Shown: in pieces, positions 8,196-16,275 of the stretch
Numbering within the stretch: the stretch's first letter is position 1
How the letters are laid out: every line of letters starts with the position of its first letter
From: a bacterium
Lineage (GTDB): Bacteria; Joyebacterota; Joyebacteria; Joyebacterales; Joyebacteraceae
Length of the DNA: 64,000 nucleotides
Direction of reading: 5' to 3'
Assembly: GCA_025774935.1 (NCBI GenBank)
Contig: JALGZK010000007.1
Span: 1-64,000 of the forward strand
Position numbers and translations under genes: made by a program
The notes under the pieces: model-generated
Told to the model about the DNA's origin: nothing
What the model saw: the letters and a program-made list of their open reading frames with translations, nothing else
Databases searched by the model: none

Positions 8196-9425
8196 TCAGC
8201 CCCCTGTCCGCGCTCGGATCTCCACGATAGCATCTGCCAGGTATTCGTACTGCTCGACCGAGTTGTAGACCTGCGCGGAGATCCTGAGGATGCTCGGGAG
8301 CCCATCGGGACACTCGAGCACCGGGACCTCGATCCCATACTCGTCTCGTAGGGCCTCCTCGATCGGGTCGAACGCGAGGGACGTCTTCGTGAAGTGGTAG
8401 CTCCCCTTGCCGAACGGGATGCTCGCGAGCGTCCCGATCATCTCGTCGGGGCACGCGATCACCGCGCCGAGTCGGTCGCAGAGAAGCCGCCTTGCCTCGA
8501 GGGCGAGCTCGCGGTTAGTCCGCATGAGCTCGGGCCATCCGCCGGGGAGGAGTCCGCCCATGAACTCGAGGGAGTCCGACACGCACAGGTACGGGCTGGG
8601 GTCCCGAGTGCCCGTCCAGTCGAACTCGAGATGAAACCGCGACTTGTCGGTTCGGTCGTCGTTTGCGCCGTGGCTGATGACGACCGGCCGGATCCCGGGC
8701 TGGCGGTCGCGCCGGACGTAGAGGAGCGCGGCACCCTTCGGCGCGCACAGCCACTTGTGGCAGTTGCCCGTGAGGTACGTGGCACCGAGCTCGCGGAGGT
8801 TCAGCGGGACCATCCCGGGCGCGTGCGCGCCGTCGACCATCGTGTCGACGCCCCTCTCGGAGAACGCGGCGACGAGCTCCCTGACGGGCATGACCATGCC
8901 CGTGAGGCTCGTGATGTAGTCGAAGAGGCCGAAGCGGGTCTTCGGCGTGATGCGCTCTCGGACGGCGTCCACGATCTCCCCGGGCGAGCCGACGGGGAAG
9001 GGGATCTCGGCGAAGACGACCGTGGCGCCCGAGCGCTCCGCGACGAAGTCCAGGACGTTCCTGCAGGCGTTGTACTCATGGCTCGTCGTGAGGAGCTCGT
9101 CTCCCGGCTCGAACTCGAGGGACCGAAGCACGGTATTGACGCCGGTGGTTGCGTTCGGGACGAACGCGATGTCCTCCGGGTCGGCGCCGACGAACGCAGC
9201 CAGCTCCGCGCGGGAGCCGTCGAGCGCGTCCTCGAGTTCGTGACACATGAAGTAGACCGGCTCACGCTCGAGCCGGTCCCTCCAATAGACCTGCTTCTCG
9301 AGGACGGGGACGGGACACGCGCCGAACGACCCGTGGTTCAGAAACGTCACCGCCGGGTCGAGGGACCAGTGGTTCGCGAACTGGCTGGGTGGCGGGAGTC
9401 GGCGCCCGCTTCCGCTCCCGGTCAA
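8196..9425 (-). CDS. Class V aminotransferase (isopenicillin N epimerase-like)
   Basis: A PLP-dependent enzyme of aminotransferase class V. It carries LNHGSFGACP near the N-terminus, TTSHEYNA, D-G-A-H (VDGAHAPGMV) and the PLP-lysine segment GNCHKWLCAPKG, an arrangement typical of the isopenicillin-N-epimerase-like group within this fold. The name describes sequence similarity only; no beta-lactam genes are nearby. The start is taken as TTG 9425, because it overlaps the stop of the upstream lipoprotein gene (TTGA) with GAGGAG 8 bases before it, and no in-frame ATG precedes the conserved N-terminus. The resulting 409 residues match the family. It is the last gene of the trehalose operon; its link to trehalose is unclear. 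Substrate unknown. Confidence 0.82.
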   Translation of the reverse strand: MTGSGSGRRLPPPSQFANHWSLDPAVTFLNHGSFGACPVPVLEKQVYWRDRLEREPVYFMCHELEDALDGSRAELAAFVGADPEDIAFVPNATTGVNTVLRSLEFEPGDELLTTSHEYNACRNVLDFVAERSGATVVFAEIPFPVGSPGEIVDAVRERITPKTRFGLFDYITSLTGMVMPVRELVAAFSERGVDTMVDGAHAPGMVPLNLRELGATYLTGNCHKWLCAPKGAALLYVRRDRQPGIRPVVISHGANDDRTDKSRFHLEFDWTGTRDPSPYLCVSDSLEFMGGLLPGGWPELMRTNRELALEARRLLCDRLGAVIACPDEMIGTLASIPFGKGSYHFTKTSLAFDPIEEALRDEYGIEVPVLECPDGLPSILRISAQVYNSVEQYEYLADAIVEIRARTGG

Positions 9426-10399
9426 TCCTTCAGCTCCTCGATGCGCTCCTGCTTCTCGATCCAGTCGGCCTCGTCCCAGTCGGCGATTCCGGCCTCCTCG
9501 AGCTCCTTCAGGGCCTTCGACATGAGCATGAGCCCGGCCGTCTTGTCGCCCTGCTCGATGATGATTTCGCCGAGCTCCCAGCGGCTGAAGCCCATCCACT
9601 CCAGGGCTTCGTCGCCGCCGGCGTCGTGGAGCCGCTTCGCCCAGCGGAACACGCCCTCCATCCCCACCTTCGCGCCGTCCATGTCGCCGGTCATCTTCAT
9701 GGCGTAGGCCACGGAGTAGTCGGCTATGAGCTTCGAGAGCTCGTTCTCGCCCATGTGGTGGTACTCGCGCGCCTGCCTGAGCGCCTCGAGTCCCTCCTCG
9801 TAGCGCCCGGCATCCAGGTAGTCCCAGCCGAGGTTATTCCAGAGCGGCCCGAGCCAGCCGATGAGCTCGCCCTCCTCGGCCATCGCGATCCCCCGCTCGG
9901 CCCACTCGAACCTCTCCTCCGGGTCGCCGGTGATCGCGATCATGTGTGCGGCGTCGACCGCGCGGTCGTAGATGGCCCGCTCGCGGCAGAAGTCGAACAT
10001 CTCCCTGAAGGTGGCGGTCGCCGCCTCGTTGTCTTCGCTCTTCCACTCGAACCGCCCTCGCACGCCGAGGTAGCGCGACCATCCCATGGAGTCGCTGGGG
10101 TCGGCGCTCGCCGCGGCCTTCTTGAGCCACGGGCGTCCGGACTCGTCATCTCCAATGATGAGGAAGCTCCGCGCTCGCATGGCGCAGGCCTCCACGTACT
10201 GGGACGTGGCGCCGGCGGCCTCGGCGTCGGTCGCGATCGCTTCGTAGAGCGTGCCGGCTTCCTCGTACTCGCGGCTCCTGAAGATCTGGTCCGCCTCTTC
10301 GAGGCGCACGTCGAGCTCCTCCGTGCCGCCACCGCAGCCCGAGATCGTCGTGGCCAGCGCGCACGCAGCGACTGCGAGCAGCAGGAACCTCTTCCTCAT
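9422..10399 (-). CDS. TPR-repeat lipoprotein
   Basis: A lipoprotein signal with lipobox ISGC (Cys at residue 22) is followed by about 300 residues of helical tetratricopeptide-like repeats, for example ADQIFRSREYEEAGTLYEAIA, GWDYLDAGRYEEGLEALRQA and SRWELGEIIIEQGDKTAGLM. TPR proteins scaffold protein complexes; the lipid anchor puts this one on the periplasmic face of a membrane. The ATG has GGGAGG 7 bases upstream and overlaps the stop of otsA by 4 bases (ATGA), and its own stop overlaps the aminotransferase start. It is therefore firmly inside the operon. The partner is unknown. Confidence 0.8.
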   Translation of the reverse strand: MRKRFLLLAVAACALATTISGCGGGTEELDVRLEEADQIFRSREYEEAGTLYEAIATDAEAAGATSQYVEACAMRARSFLIIGDDESGRPWLKKAAASADPSDSMGWSRYLGVRGRFEWKSEDNEAATATFREMFDFCRERAIYDRAVDAAHMIAITGDPEERFEWAERGIAMAEEGELIGWLGPLWNNLGWDYLDAGRYEEGLEALRQAREYHHMGENELSKLIADYSVAYAMKMTGDMDGAKVGMEGVFRWAKRLHDAGGDEALEWMGFSRWELGEIIIEQGDKTAGLMLMSKALKELEEAGIADWDEADWIEKQERIEELKD

Positions 10400-11949
10400 G
10401 GCGATTCCTCCCGATGGTGGACCGTCTCGGCTTCGGGGACGTAGTCCTCGACGACCGGGAAGCTGTCCAGGCTCTTGGCGATCGACGCCCTCAGGAACGA
10501 GTCGACCCACCAGAAGATGTCGTGTTTCTTGATGGTCTGGCGCAGGCGGTGCATCCGGCGGTGGCGCTCACCGGGCTCCATGTGGAGCGCGTCGTAGATG
10601 ACGTTGGACACTCCGACGATGTCGTACGGATTCACGAGAAGGGCCCACTTCTGGAGCTCGGCCGCGGCGCCCGCGAACTCGCTCAGGATCAGGACGCCGT
10701 TCTCTTCCGTGCTCGACGCGCAGTACTCCTTCGCGACGAGGTTCATTCCGTCCTTGAGAGGAGTGATGAGCGCGATCTCCGCCGTCCGGTAGTAGCCCAG
10801 GAGCTCGTAGCGGGAGAGCGACCTGTAGATGTAGTGGATCGGGATCCAGCCCGTCTGGCTCGTGAACTGCCCATTGATCTCACCCACGAGCCGCTCGATG
10901 TGGGTCTTGAGCTCCTCGTATCCCGGGATGCCGCGCCGGCTCGGGACGACGACCTGCACGAGAGTGACGCGGTTCCGCAGTTCCTCGTGCTGCTCGAGCA
11001 TGTGCCGGAACGCCTCGAGCCTATCCGGGATCCCCTTCGTGTAGTCGAGCCGGTCGATGCCCAGGATGAGCTGTCGCTCCGGCAGGTTCTCGTGGATGTG
11101 CCACGCGCTCTCCGCGACCTCGTGGCTCCCGGCCTCCTGCTCGTACGCGTGGTAGTCGATGCTGATGGGGAACGCGCCGATCCTGATCTGCTTCTCCTCG
11201 GTGGCGATCTCGCAGACCTGCCCGCGTCCACACGACTCGGCGGGGCCGACGAACGTCCGCAGACACTGGACGAAGTTCCTCCGGTCACGCATCGTCTGGA
11301 ACCCCAGCAGATCGAACTCGGTCAGGGCCTTCAGGATCTCGAACCGCCACGGGAGCTTGACGAAGATGTCGAGGGGCGGGAACGGGATGTGAAGGAAGAA
11401 CCCAAGCTTCGAGGCAACGCCCATCTCGCGGAGCTGGCTCGCGACCAGCATGAGATGGTAGTCGTGGACCCAGACGAAGTCGTCGGGGCCCGTGTTGTCC
11501 GCGATGACGCGGGCGAACTTCCTGTTGGCCTCGACGTAGGCGTTCCAGTACGAAGGGTCGAAGTTGCACCGAGACTGCAGGTCGTGGAAGAGCGGCCATA
11601 CGACCTCGTTCGAAAACCCCCTGTAGTGCTTCTCCACTTCCTGCTCGGTGAGATGAACGGGGATGAGGGAGTATCCGATCCCCTCGGTCGCGTCGGCCAG
11701 CGCCTCGGAGAGGCCATCCTCCTCGGACGTGCCGGGCCAACCTATCCAGAGTCCTCCGCGGTTGCGGAGAACGGGAGCGAGCGCAGTCACGAGGCCCCCG
11801 GAGCCTTCCTCTACCTGCCAGCGGTCGTGTTTCGACAGCACGACCGGCAGCCGGTTCGACACGACGACGAGCCGACGGACGTCGGGCTCCGCCCTGCGCT
11901 CCTCATCGTGCCCCGTCTCGTGCTCCGTCACGTCGTGGTCCTGATCCAT
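10396..11949 (-). CDS. otsA: Trehalose-6-phosphate synthase (GT20)
   Basis: OtsA joins UDP-glucose (or another NDP-glucose) to glucose-6-phosphate to give trehalose-6-phosphate in the cytoplasm. The 517 residues show the family landmarks: VVVSNRLPV near the N-terminus, GSGGLVTALAPVL, WVHDYHLMLVA, FLHIPFPP, GIDRLDYTKGIPDRLEAF and the C-terminal TPLKDGMNLVAKEY nucleotide-sugar site. The first ~25 residues are an acidic extension not typical of the family. The start lies inside the end of otsB (22-base overlap), and the stop overlaps the lipoprotein start. Together with otsB and treT it forms a compact trehalose locus. Confidence 0.95.
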   Translation of the reverse strand: MDQDHDVTEHETGHDEERRAEPDVRRLVVVSNRLPVVLSKHDRWQVEEGSGGLVTALAPVLRNRGGLWIGWPGTSEEDGLSEALADATEGIGYSLIPVHLTEQEVEKHYRGFSNEVVWPLFHDLQSRCNFDPSYWNAYVEANRKFARVIADNTGPDDFVWVHDYHLMLVASQLREMGVASKLGFFLHIPFPPLDIFVKLPWRFEILKALTEFDLLGFQTMRDRRNFVQCLRTFVGPAESCGRGQVCEIATEEKQIRIGAFPISIDYHAYEQEAGSHEVAESAWHIHENLPERQLILGIDRLDYTKGIPDRLEAFRHMLEQHEELRNRVTLVQVVVPSRRGIPGYEELKTHIERLVGEINGQFTSQTGWIPIHYIYRSLSRYELLGYYRTAEIALITPLKDGMNLVAKEYCASSTEENGVLILSEFAGAAAELQKWALLVNPYDIVGVSNVIYDALHMEPGERHRRMHRLRQTIKKHDIFWWVDSFLRASIAKSLDSFPVVEDYVPEAETVHHREESP

Positions 11950-12722
11950 CCCTTCAGGAACTCCCTCACCGCGTATGGGTCCGCGAGCCTGCCCGGCGCG
12001 TGCGTGGGGACCTCCGGGCTCCCGACCTTGATGCCGATCCCGCGGTCGACGAGGACCTCGAGCGCGTCCTCATCGGTGTAGTCGTCTCCGACGTAGACGC
12101 AGAAGTCATCGCCGGGCCGCTCCTCGAGCAGCTTCTCGAGCGCCGTTCCCTTGTCGACGTCGTCAAGTCGGAGTTCAACTCCGCCCAGGAAGTGCCGGCA
12201 CTCGAGGTCGTAGTCTCCCGCGTCACTCTGCCAGAGCGCGCAGACCTCGTCCTCCATGCTCTTCGCCCGCTCCGGGTCGATCCCCCGCGTGTGCATTGCG
12301 ACGCTTGCGACCTTGCGCTCGACGCGGCCGTCCGGCGCGATCCCGCGAGCCTCCTCGAGCGCCCGCGTGAGCCTCTCTTCCTGGACGGGCGTGGGCACGA
12401 GCGTCAGCCAGGTTCCGTCTGCGAACCGGAACTCCGTTCCCTGGCTCGCGCTGACCGGGATGTCCAGGTCGCCGAGAAGCGCCTCGAGCTCCCTCATCGG
12501 ACGCCCCGTCATGATCGACAGATGCGTGCGCCCTCCGTCCCGGATCCGTGTCAGAAGGTCGACCACGCCTTCGAGCGGGAACGCCTTCATCCGGTCGACC
12601 TGGAACGGGGCGAGCGTGCCGTCGTAGTCGAGCACGAGGCTCGGGCTTCCCGCCTGCGCGAGCCGCTCCCAGAAGTCGGGCACGCCCTCGATCTCGATCA
12701 GGTTCTCATCAGGTCCTGGCAT
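11928..12722 (-). CDS. otsB: Trehalose-6-phosphate phosphatase (HAD superfamily)
   Basis: It dephosphorylates trehalose-6-phosphate from OtsA. HAD motif I is LVLDYDGTLAP (both aspartates present), motif II is LSIMTGRP, and the C-terminal motif III/IV is YVGDDYTDEDAL. About 264 residues is normal for OtsB. The start is not certain. ATG 12722 begins MPGPDENLIEIEG with only a weak ribosome site; a TTG seven codons upstream is an alternative. It lies 40 bases after treT and overlaps otsA, consistent with one transcript. Confidence 0.92.
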   Translation of the reverse strand: MPGPDENLIEIEGVPDFWERLAQAGSPSLVLDYDGTLAPFQVDRMKAFPLEGVVDLLTRIRDGGRTHLSIMTGRPMRELEALLGDLDIPVSASQGTEFRFADGTWLTLVPTPVQEERLTRALEEARGIAPDGRVERKVASVAMHTRGIDPERAKSMEDEVCALWQSDAGDYDLECRHFLGGVELRLDDVDKGTALEKLLEERPGDDFCVYVGDDYTDEDALEVLVDRGIGIKVGSPEVPTHAPGRLADPYAVREFLKGWIRTTT

Positions 12723-12762
12723 GCGGGGTCCGATGCCGCCCAACGCGGAGCCGGGGAGAGCC

Positions 12763-14055
12763 CTAGAGCTCGATCCGGTCCTCCGCCTTGCCGGTCAGCG
12801 CCACCATCGCCGTCAGGTACTCGCGGAGGTGACGCGTCAGCAGGAAGTTCTCGCGGACGAACGATCTTGCCTTCTCGCCCATCTCCACGAGCTTGTCGCG
12901 GTGGTGCAGGAGGTACCGGATCCTGAGCGCGGCGCCTTCCGGCGTCGAGACGAGGAACCCGGTGTGGTCGTTGACGATCTGGAGACGGATGCCGCCGGTG
13001 TCGCCTCCGATGACGGGCTTCCCCTTCCACATCGCCTCGGCGACGGTCAGGCCGAAGCCCTCCTTCGTCGATTTCTGGAGGACGATGTCGGCGGCGCGCT
13101 GGAGCGCGTTGATCGTCCGGTGCGCGTCGGGGGGGAGGAGCAGGATGTGGATGTCGGTGTCTTCGCCGGCCGCGGCCTCGGTCTCGTTCAGCACGGCCAT
13201 GCCCTCGGGGTCGTCGGTCGCCGTGCCACCGGCAAGCACGAGCTGGAGCCCCGGACTGAACTTCTTCGCGAGCCGGTACGCCTCGATGACGCCGACCGGG
13301 TCCTTGAACCGGTCGAACCGCGAGACCTGGAGCATCAGCTCGCGGTCCGGGTCGAGGTCGAACTTCCGGTAGACCGCGTCGATCTCGTCGGGTCCGAGCT
13401 CCGTGTTCTTGTCGCTCAGCGGATCGATGCTCGGCGGGATCAGGTACTGCACGTGCGGGAGGTCCTGCGCGAACGCGGCGAGCGAGAAGATGCTGGCGTC
13501 GTACCCGGCGACGACGTCCCTGAGGTATCGCCACACCGGTCTGTGCGGGTGGCTCACGTCGATGTGGCAGCGCCAGATCCAGATGCCCTTCCTGTCGGGC
13601 ATGAGCCCGAGAAGGGGAGCCGGCTGCGGGTCGTGGATGAAGACGACGTCGGCGTCCTCGAGCGCCGGACGGAGCGCGGCGGCGTTCGCCTCGTTGATCT
13701 CCTCGTAGTGCCGGAGCTCCTCGTCCGAGATGTGTACCCGGTTCCCCTGAAGCGCGTTGTGGAACGACTTCGTCGTCGCGTAGAACTCGGCGTCGCCCTC
13801 GATGACCTCCCAGGTCGCGTCGATTCCGAGCTCCTGTTTGAGGGGAACGAGCTTCTCGAGGATCTCCGCGACGCCGCCGCCCACTCGGGTGGAGTTCACG
13901 TGGACGACCTTCATGCCCTCGAGGGGCGTCGAGAGCTGACGGAGGTGATCTACGGCGCTCTCGCCGGCCACTCTCGCATACTCCTCGAGGAGGTGGGACA
14001 TCCCGTTCGGCTCCTGCGTTGCCGCCCCGGCGGGGCTACGCCGGAAGGTACTCAT
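12763..14055 (-). CDS. treT: Trehalose synthase, glycosyl-transferring (TreT-like GT4)
   Basis: A GT4 glycosyltransferase closely matching the TreT pattern: VVHVNSTRVGGGVAEIL, FIHDPQPAPLL, WRCHIDVSHP, LQVSRFDRFKDPVGVIEAY, STKEGFGLTVAEAMWKGKPVIGG. TreT reversibly makes trehalose from NDP-glucose and free glucose. ATG 14055 has GGAGG 6 bases upstream and overlaps the preceding gene by 20 bases. An internal ATG at 14001 (MSHLLEEYA) with AGGAG 9 bases upstream would give an N-terminus nearer the archaeal enzymes, so both are plausible. Having TreT and OtsA/OtsB in one operon gives two independent routes to the same sugar. Confidence 0.9.
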   Translation of the reverse strand: MSTFRRSPAGAATQEPNGMSHLLEEYARVAGESAVDHLRQLSTPLEGMKVVHVNSTRVGGGVAEILEKLVPLKQELGIDATWEVIEGDAEFYATTKSFHNALQGNRVHISDEELRHYEEINEANAAALRPALEDADVVFIHDPQPAPLLGLMPDRKGIWIWRCHIDVSHPHRPVWRYLRDVVAGYDASIFSLAAFAQDLPHVQYLIPPSIDPLSDKNTELGPDEIDAVYRKFDLDPDRELMLQVSRFDRFKDPVGVIEAYRLAKKFSPGLQLVLAGGTATDDPEGMAVLNETEAAAGEDTDIHILLLPPDAHRTINALQRAADIVLQKSTKEGFGLTVAEAMWKGKPVIGGDTGGIRLQIVNDHTGFLVSTPEGAALRIRYLLHHRDKLVEMGEKARSFVRENFLLTRHLREYLTAMVALTGKAEDRIEL

Positions 14056-14722
14056 TGAAGACCTCCAGGAGTTCCTCTCGAATCTCGAGCAGCGTCTTGA
14101 AGTACGGGTCGACGCCGGCGAGCCTGGTGCAGAGCTGCGCGTACTTCACGTCCTGAAGATCGGTGAGCCACGTGCTGAAGTCGTCGACGCCGTTCGGTGT
14201 GCGGCGCCTGGCGTCGATGAAGTGGTAGAAGATGCTCGACGCCGTCATCGTCGCGACGGCGTCCGGGAGCTCGCTCGGGTCGTGGATGGTCCTGTTCGTG
14301 CTGAAGACCACGATCTGGGACCGGATGAAGAAGAACTGCTGCTCCCGCGACGTCCAGGGGAGGACCTCGCTCCGGTCGAGCTCTTCCTCGATCACGTCCA
14401 CGAGCTCGCGCCGGAGCCCGTCGGGCGTGTCGAAGTCGGTCGGATCGATCACGCTCAGTCGTTCCGCTAGCGGCTGGTTGTGCAGCGACTGGAAGACCCA
14501 GCGCGCGAATCCATTGTTGAATCGCGGGTCGTCGAAGATCGGTCGGAGCAGGCCCGCCCAGAAGTGGTAGAGAAGGCACGCCGGATCGATCGTCTCGATC
14601 TCGTCCCGGAGTTCCTTCAGGTTCTGGGCGTGCCTCCCGGTGGCGATCGCCGCGAGCGCACAGTCCTTGATGGCGAACCCGCCGTCCGAAGCGACGGGTC
14701 CGTCTTGTTTCCTCTTCGGCAT
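14036..14722 (-). CDS. DUF5752-like protein
   Basis: A soluble 228-residue protein, mainly helical: FAIKDCALAAIATGRHAQNLKELRDEIETID, then YHFWAGLL, RFNNGFARWV, FIRSQIVVFSTNRTIHDPSELPDAV and a second IFYHFIDARRR...DDFSTWL segment. The two halves look like an internal duplication (S-I/L-[FL]YHF-[IW]...). I associate this pattern with the DUF5752 family, which I recall occurring beside TreT-like glycosyltransferases. The position directly upstream of treT, with a 20-base overlap, fits that and suggests a role with trehalose synthesis. No catalytic motif is visible. The family assignment is from memory. Confidence 0.72.
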   Translation of the reverse strand: MPKRKQDGPVASDGGFAIKDCALAAIATGRHAQNLKELRDEIETIDPACLLYHFWAGLLRPIFDDPRFNNGFARWVFQSLHNQPLAERLSVIDPTDFDTPDGLRRELVDVIEEELDRSEVLPWTSREQQFFFIRSQIVVFSTNRTIHDPSELPDAVATMTASSIFYHFIDARRRTPNGVDDFSTWLTDLQDVKYAQLCTRLAGVDPYFKTLLEIREELLEVFNEYLPA

Positions 14723-14746
14723 CAGCTGACCGATCGACTGGAGCCC

Positions 14747-14935
14747 CTACTCCTTCTTCGGGGCCTTCTTCCATGAGGAGGCGACGTTGCCGCACACGCC
14801 GCAGACGGGGAACTCCTCGCCTTCCTTGAACTCGTGGACGTGGACGCCGCCCTCGGTGTGGCAGAGCTCGCAGACGTACTCGGCGGTCTCCTCGACCTTG
14901 TCGCCGACGTGGTAGTTCTTCTTCTCGTCGCCCAT
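14747..14935 (-). CDS. Small zinc-ribbon protein
   Basis: A 62-residue protein with two CxxC pairs (CELC near residue 22, CGVC near residue 45) separated by a HVHEF segment, the pattern of a zinc or iron ribbon. The ends are rich in Lys and Glu. GGAGG is 6 bases before the ATG, and a strong promoter lies 55 bases upstream, so this is the first gene of the minus-strand trehalose operon. Small ribbons of this kind often have no assigned function; a regulatory or chaperone role is only a guess. Confidence 0.75.
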   Translation of the reverse strand: MGDEKKNYHVGDKVEETAEYVCELCHTEGGVHVHEFKEGEEFPVCGVCGNVASSWKKAPKKE

Positions 14936-14990
14936 TTGGGACCTCCGCGGTTGAGTGGTTCCTCGAGAACTGTCGTGGTCAACACTCTAT

Positions 14991-15019
14991 TCTATAGAGG
15001 AGAGCCGAGCGTCTGTCAA
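14991..15019 (-). promoter_or_regulatory. Sigma-70-type promoter for the trehalose operon
   Basis: Read on the minus strand: a perfect TTGACA (15019-15014), a 17-base spacer and TATAGA (14996-14991). Transcription would start near 14984 and run through the zinc ribbon, DUF5752-like, treT, otsB, otsA, lipoprotein and aminotransferase genes to the terminator at 8137-8161. Confidence 0.68.
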
Positions 15020-15102
15020 GGCGCAGCCAGAGAAGAGGCGAACGCTGGTCACTTGAGACCCCGTAGGAGCGGCGCTGGCGGGCGCCGGCGGGGTGTCGTA
15101 CC

Positions 15103-16275
15103 ATGAACGGCATGCGGGACACGGATCCCACACAGGACGCACGGCACAACGAGCGCGAAGCGACCTCCTTCGGGGAAGACCTCTTGGCGTGGTACGACGC
15201 GAACCGCCGCGAGCTTCCCTGGCGCGAGACGACCGACCCGTACGCCATCTGGGTGTCGGAGGTCATGCTCCAGCAAACGCAGGTCTCGCGCGTCGTCGAC
15301 TACTGGCCGCGCTTCCTCGAGCGATTCCCCACGGTCGCCGCCCTCGCGGAGTCGTCCGCGGACGACGTCCTCGGCCTCTGGTCGGGGCTGGGGTACTACC
15401 GCCGGGCGCGGCTTCTGCGCGAGGCCGCCCGCGAGATCGCCGGTTCCCGAGGGGGAAGCATCCCCACGTCGGCGGCGGAGCTGCGCGAGCTCCCCGGCAT
15501 GGGGGAGTACACGGCGTCCGCCGTCGCGAGCATCGCGTTCGCGGAGCCGGTCCCGGTGGTCGACGCGAACGTCGCGCGTGTGCTGGCGAGGGTCCTCGCG
15601 ATCGAGGGCGACGTCAGGCGGGGAGACGCTCGCCGGGCGGTGCGCGAGGGAGCCCAGGAGTTGCTCGACCGGCACCGGCCCGGTGACTACAACCAGGCGG
15701 TGATGGAACTCGGTGCGCTCGTCTGCACGCCCGTGAACCCCGACTGCGGGTCGTGCCCCGTTGCGGCGATGTGCCGCGCGGCGGCGCGTGGTGAACCGAC
15801 GGCCTTTCCGACCGCAACGGCCGCCCCCAGCACGGTCGCCCTCCGCGAGGCGGCGGCCCTAGTTCTCAGCGGCGGAAAGGTGCTCCTCGAGCGAGGAGGA
15901 TGCCGAGGGTGGTGGGAGGGACTCTGGGTCCTGCCGCGGATCTCACTCGATGAAGGCGACGACCCGAAGACCGCACTCGCGACCCGGCTCGCGTCCGGAC
16001 ACGGGGTCGTCCCCGAGACGCTCGAAGGTCCTCTCGAGGAGACCTACTCAGTCACGAATCACCGCGTGACGATGCTCGTCTTCACCACAGCCGACCACGA
16101 TTTGGCGTCGGCCGACGCCGGCGACTCGTCGCGGTGGTTCGCGCCCTGCGAGCTGGAAGACGTGGGAGTTCCCGCGCCCGACAGGAGGGTCGTCGAGCGT
16201 GTGTTCGGTCCGCGCGCCGGCCTGGGCTCCGGCTCGAAGGGCGAGCCTACTCGCCGAGCACGTACGAGAAGATGA
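15103..16275 (+). CDS. mutY: A/G-specific adenine glycosylase
   Basis: MutY removes adenine mispaired with 8-oxoguanine. Visible features: SEVMLQQTQV with the catalytic Glu (near residue 50), helix-hairpin-helix LPGMGEYTASAV, VDANVARVLAR with the catalytic Asp, and the iron-sulfur cluster ligands C-x6-C-x2-C-x5-C (CTPVNPDCGSCPVAAMC). A NUDIX-like C-terminal domain (about 245-370) reads the oxidised base. The tail is Arg-rich. The alternative ATG at 15112 cannot be excluded. The 3' end overlaps the convergent deoxyhypusine-synthase-like gene by 29 bases. Confidence 0.95.
   Translation: MNGMRDTDPTQDARHNEREATSFGEDLLAWYDANRRELPWRETTDPYAIWVSEVMLQQTQVSRVVDYWPRFLERFPTVAALAESSADDVLGLWSGLGYYRRARLLREAAREIAGSRGGSIPTSAAELRELPGMGEYTASAVASIAFAEPVPVVDANVARVLARVLAIEGDVRRGDARRAVREGAQELLDRHRPGDYNQAVMELGALVCTPVNPDCGSCPVAAMCRAAARGEPTAFPTATAAPSTVALREAAALVLSGGKVLLERGGCRGWWEGLWVLPRISLDEGDDPKTALATRLASGHGVVPETLEGPLEETYSVTNHRVTMLVFTTADHDLASADAGDSSRWFAPCELEDVGVPAPDRRVVERVFGPRAGLGSGSKGEPTRRARTRR

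Noticed and set aside
8196-9425. Beta-lactam biosynthesis gene
   Set aside because: The class V aminotransferase resembles isopenicillin N epimerases, but there are no other antibiotic genes nearby; the similarity is to a broad subfamily.
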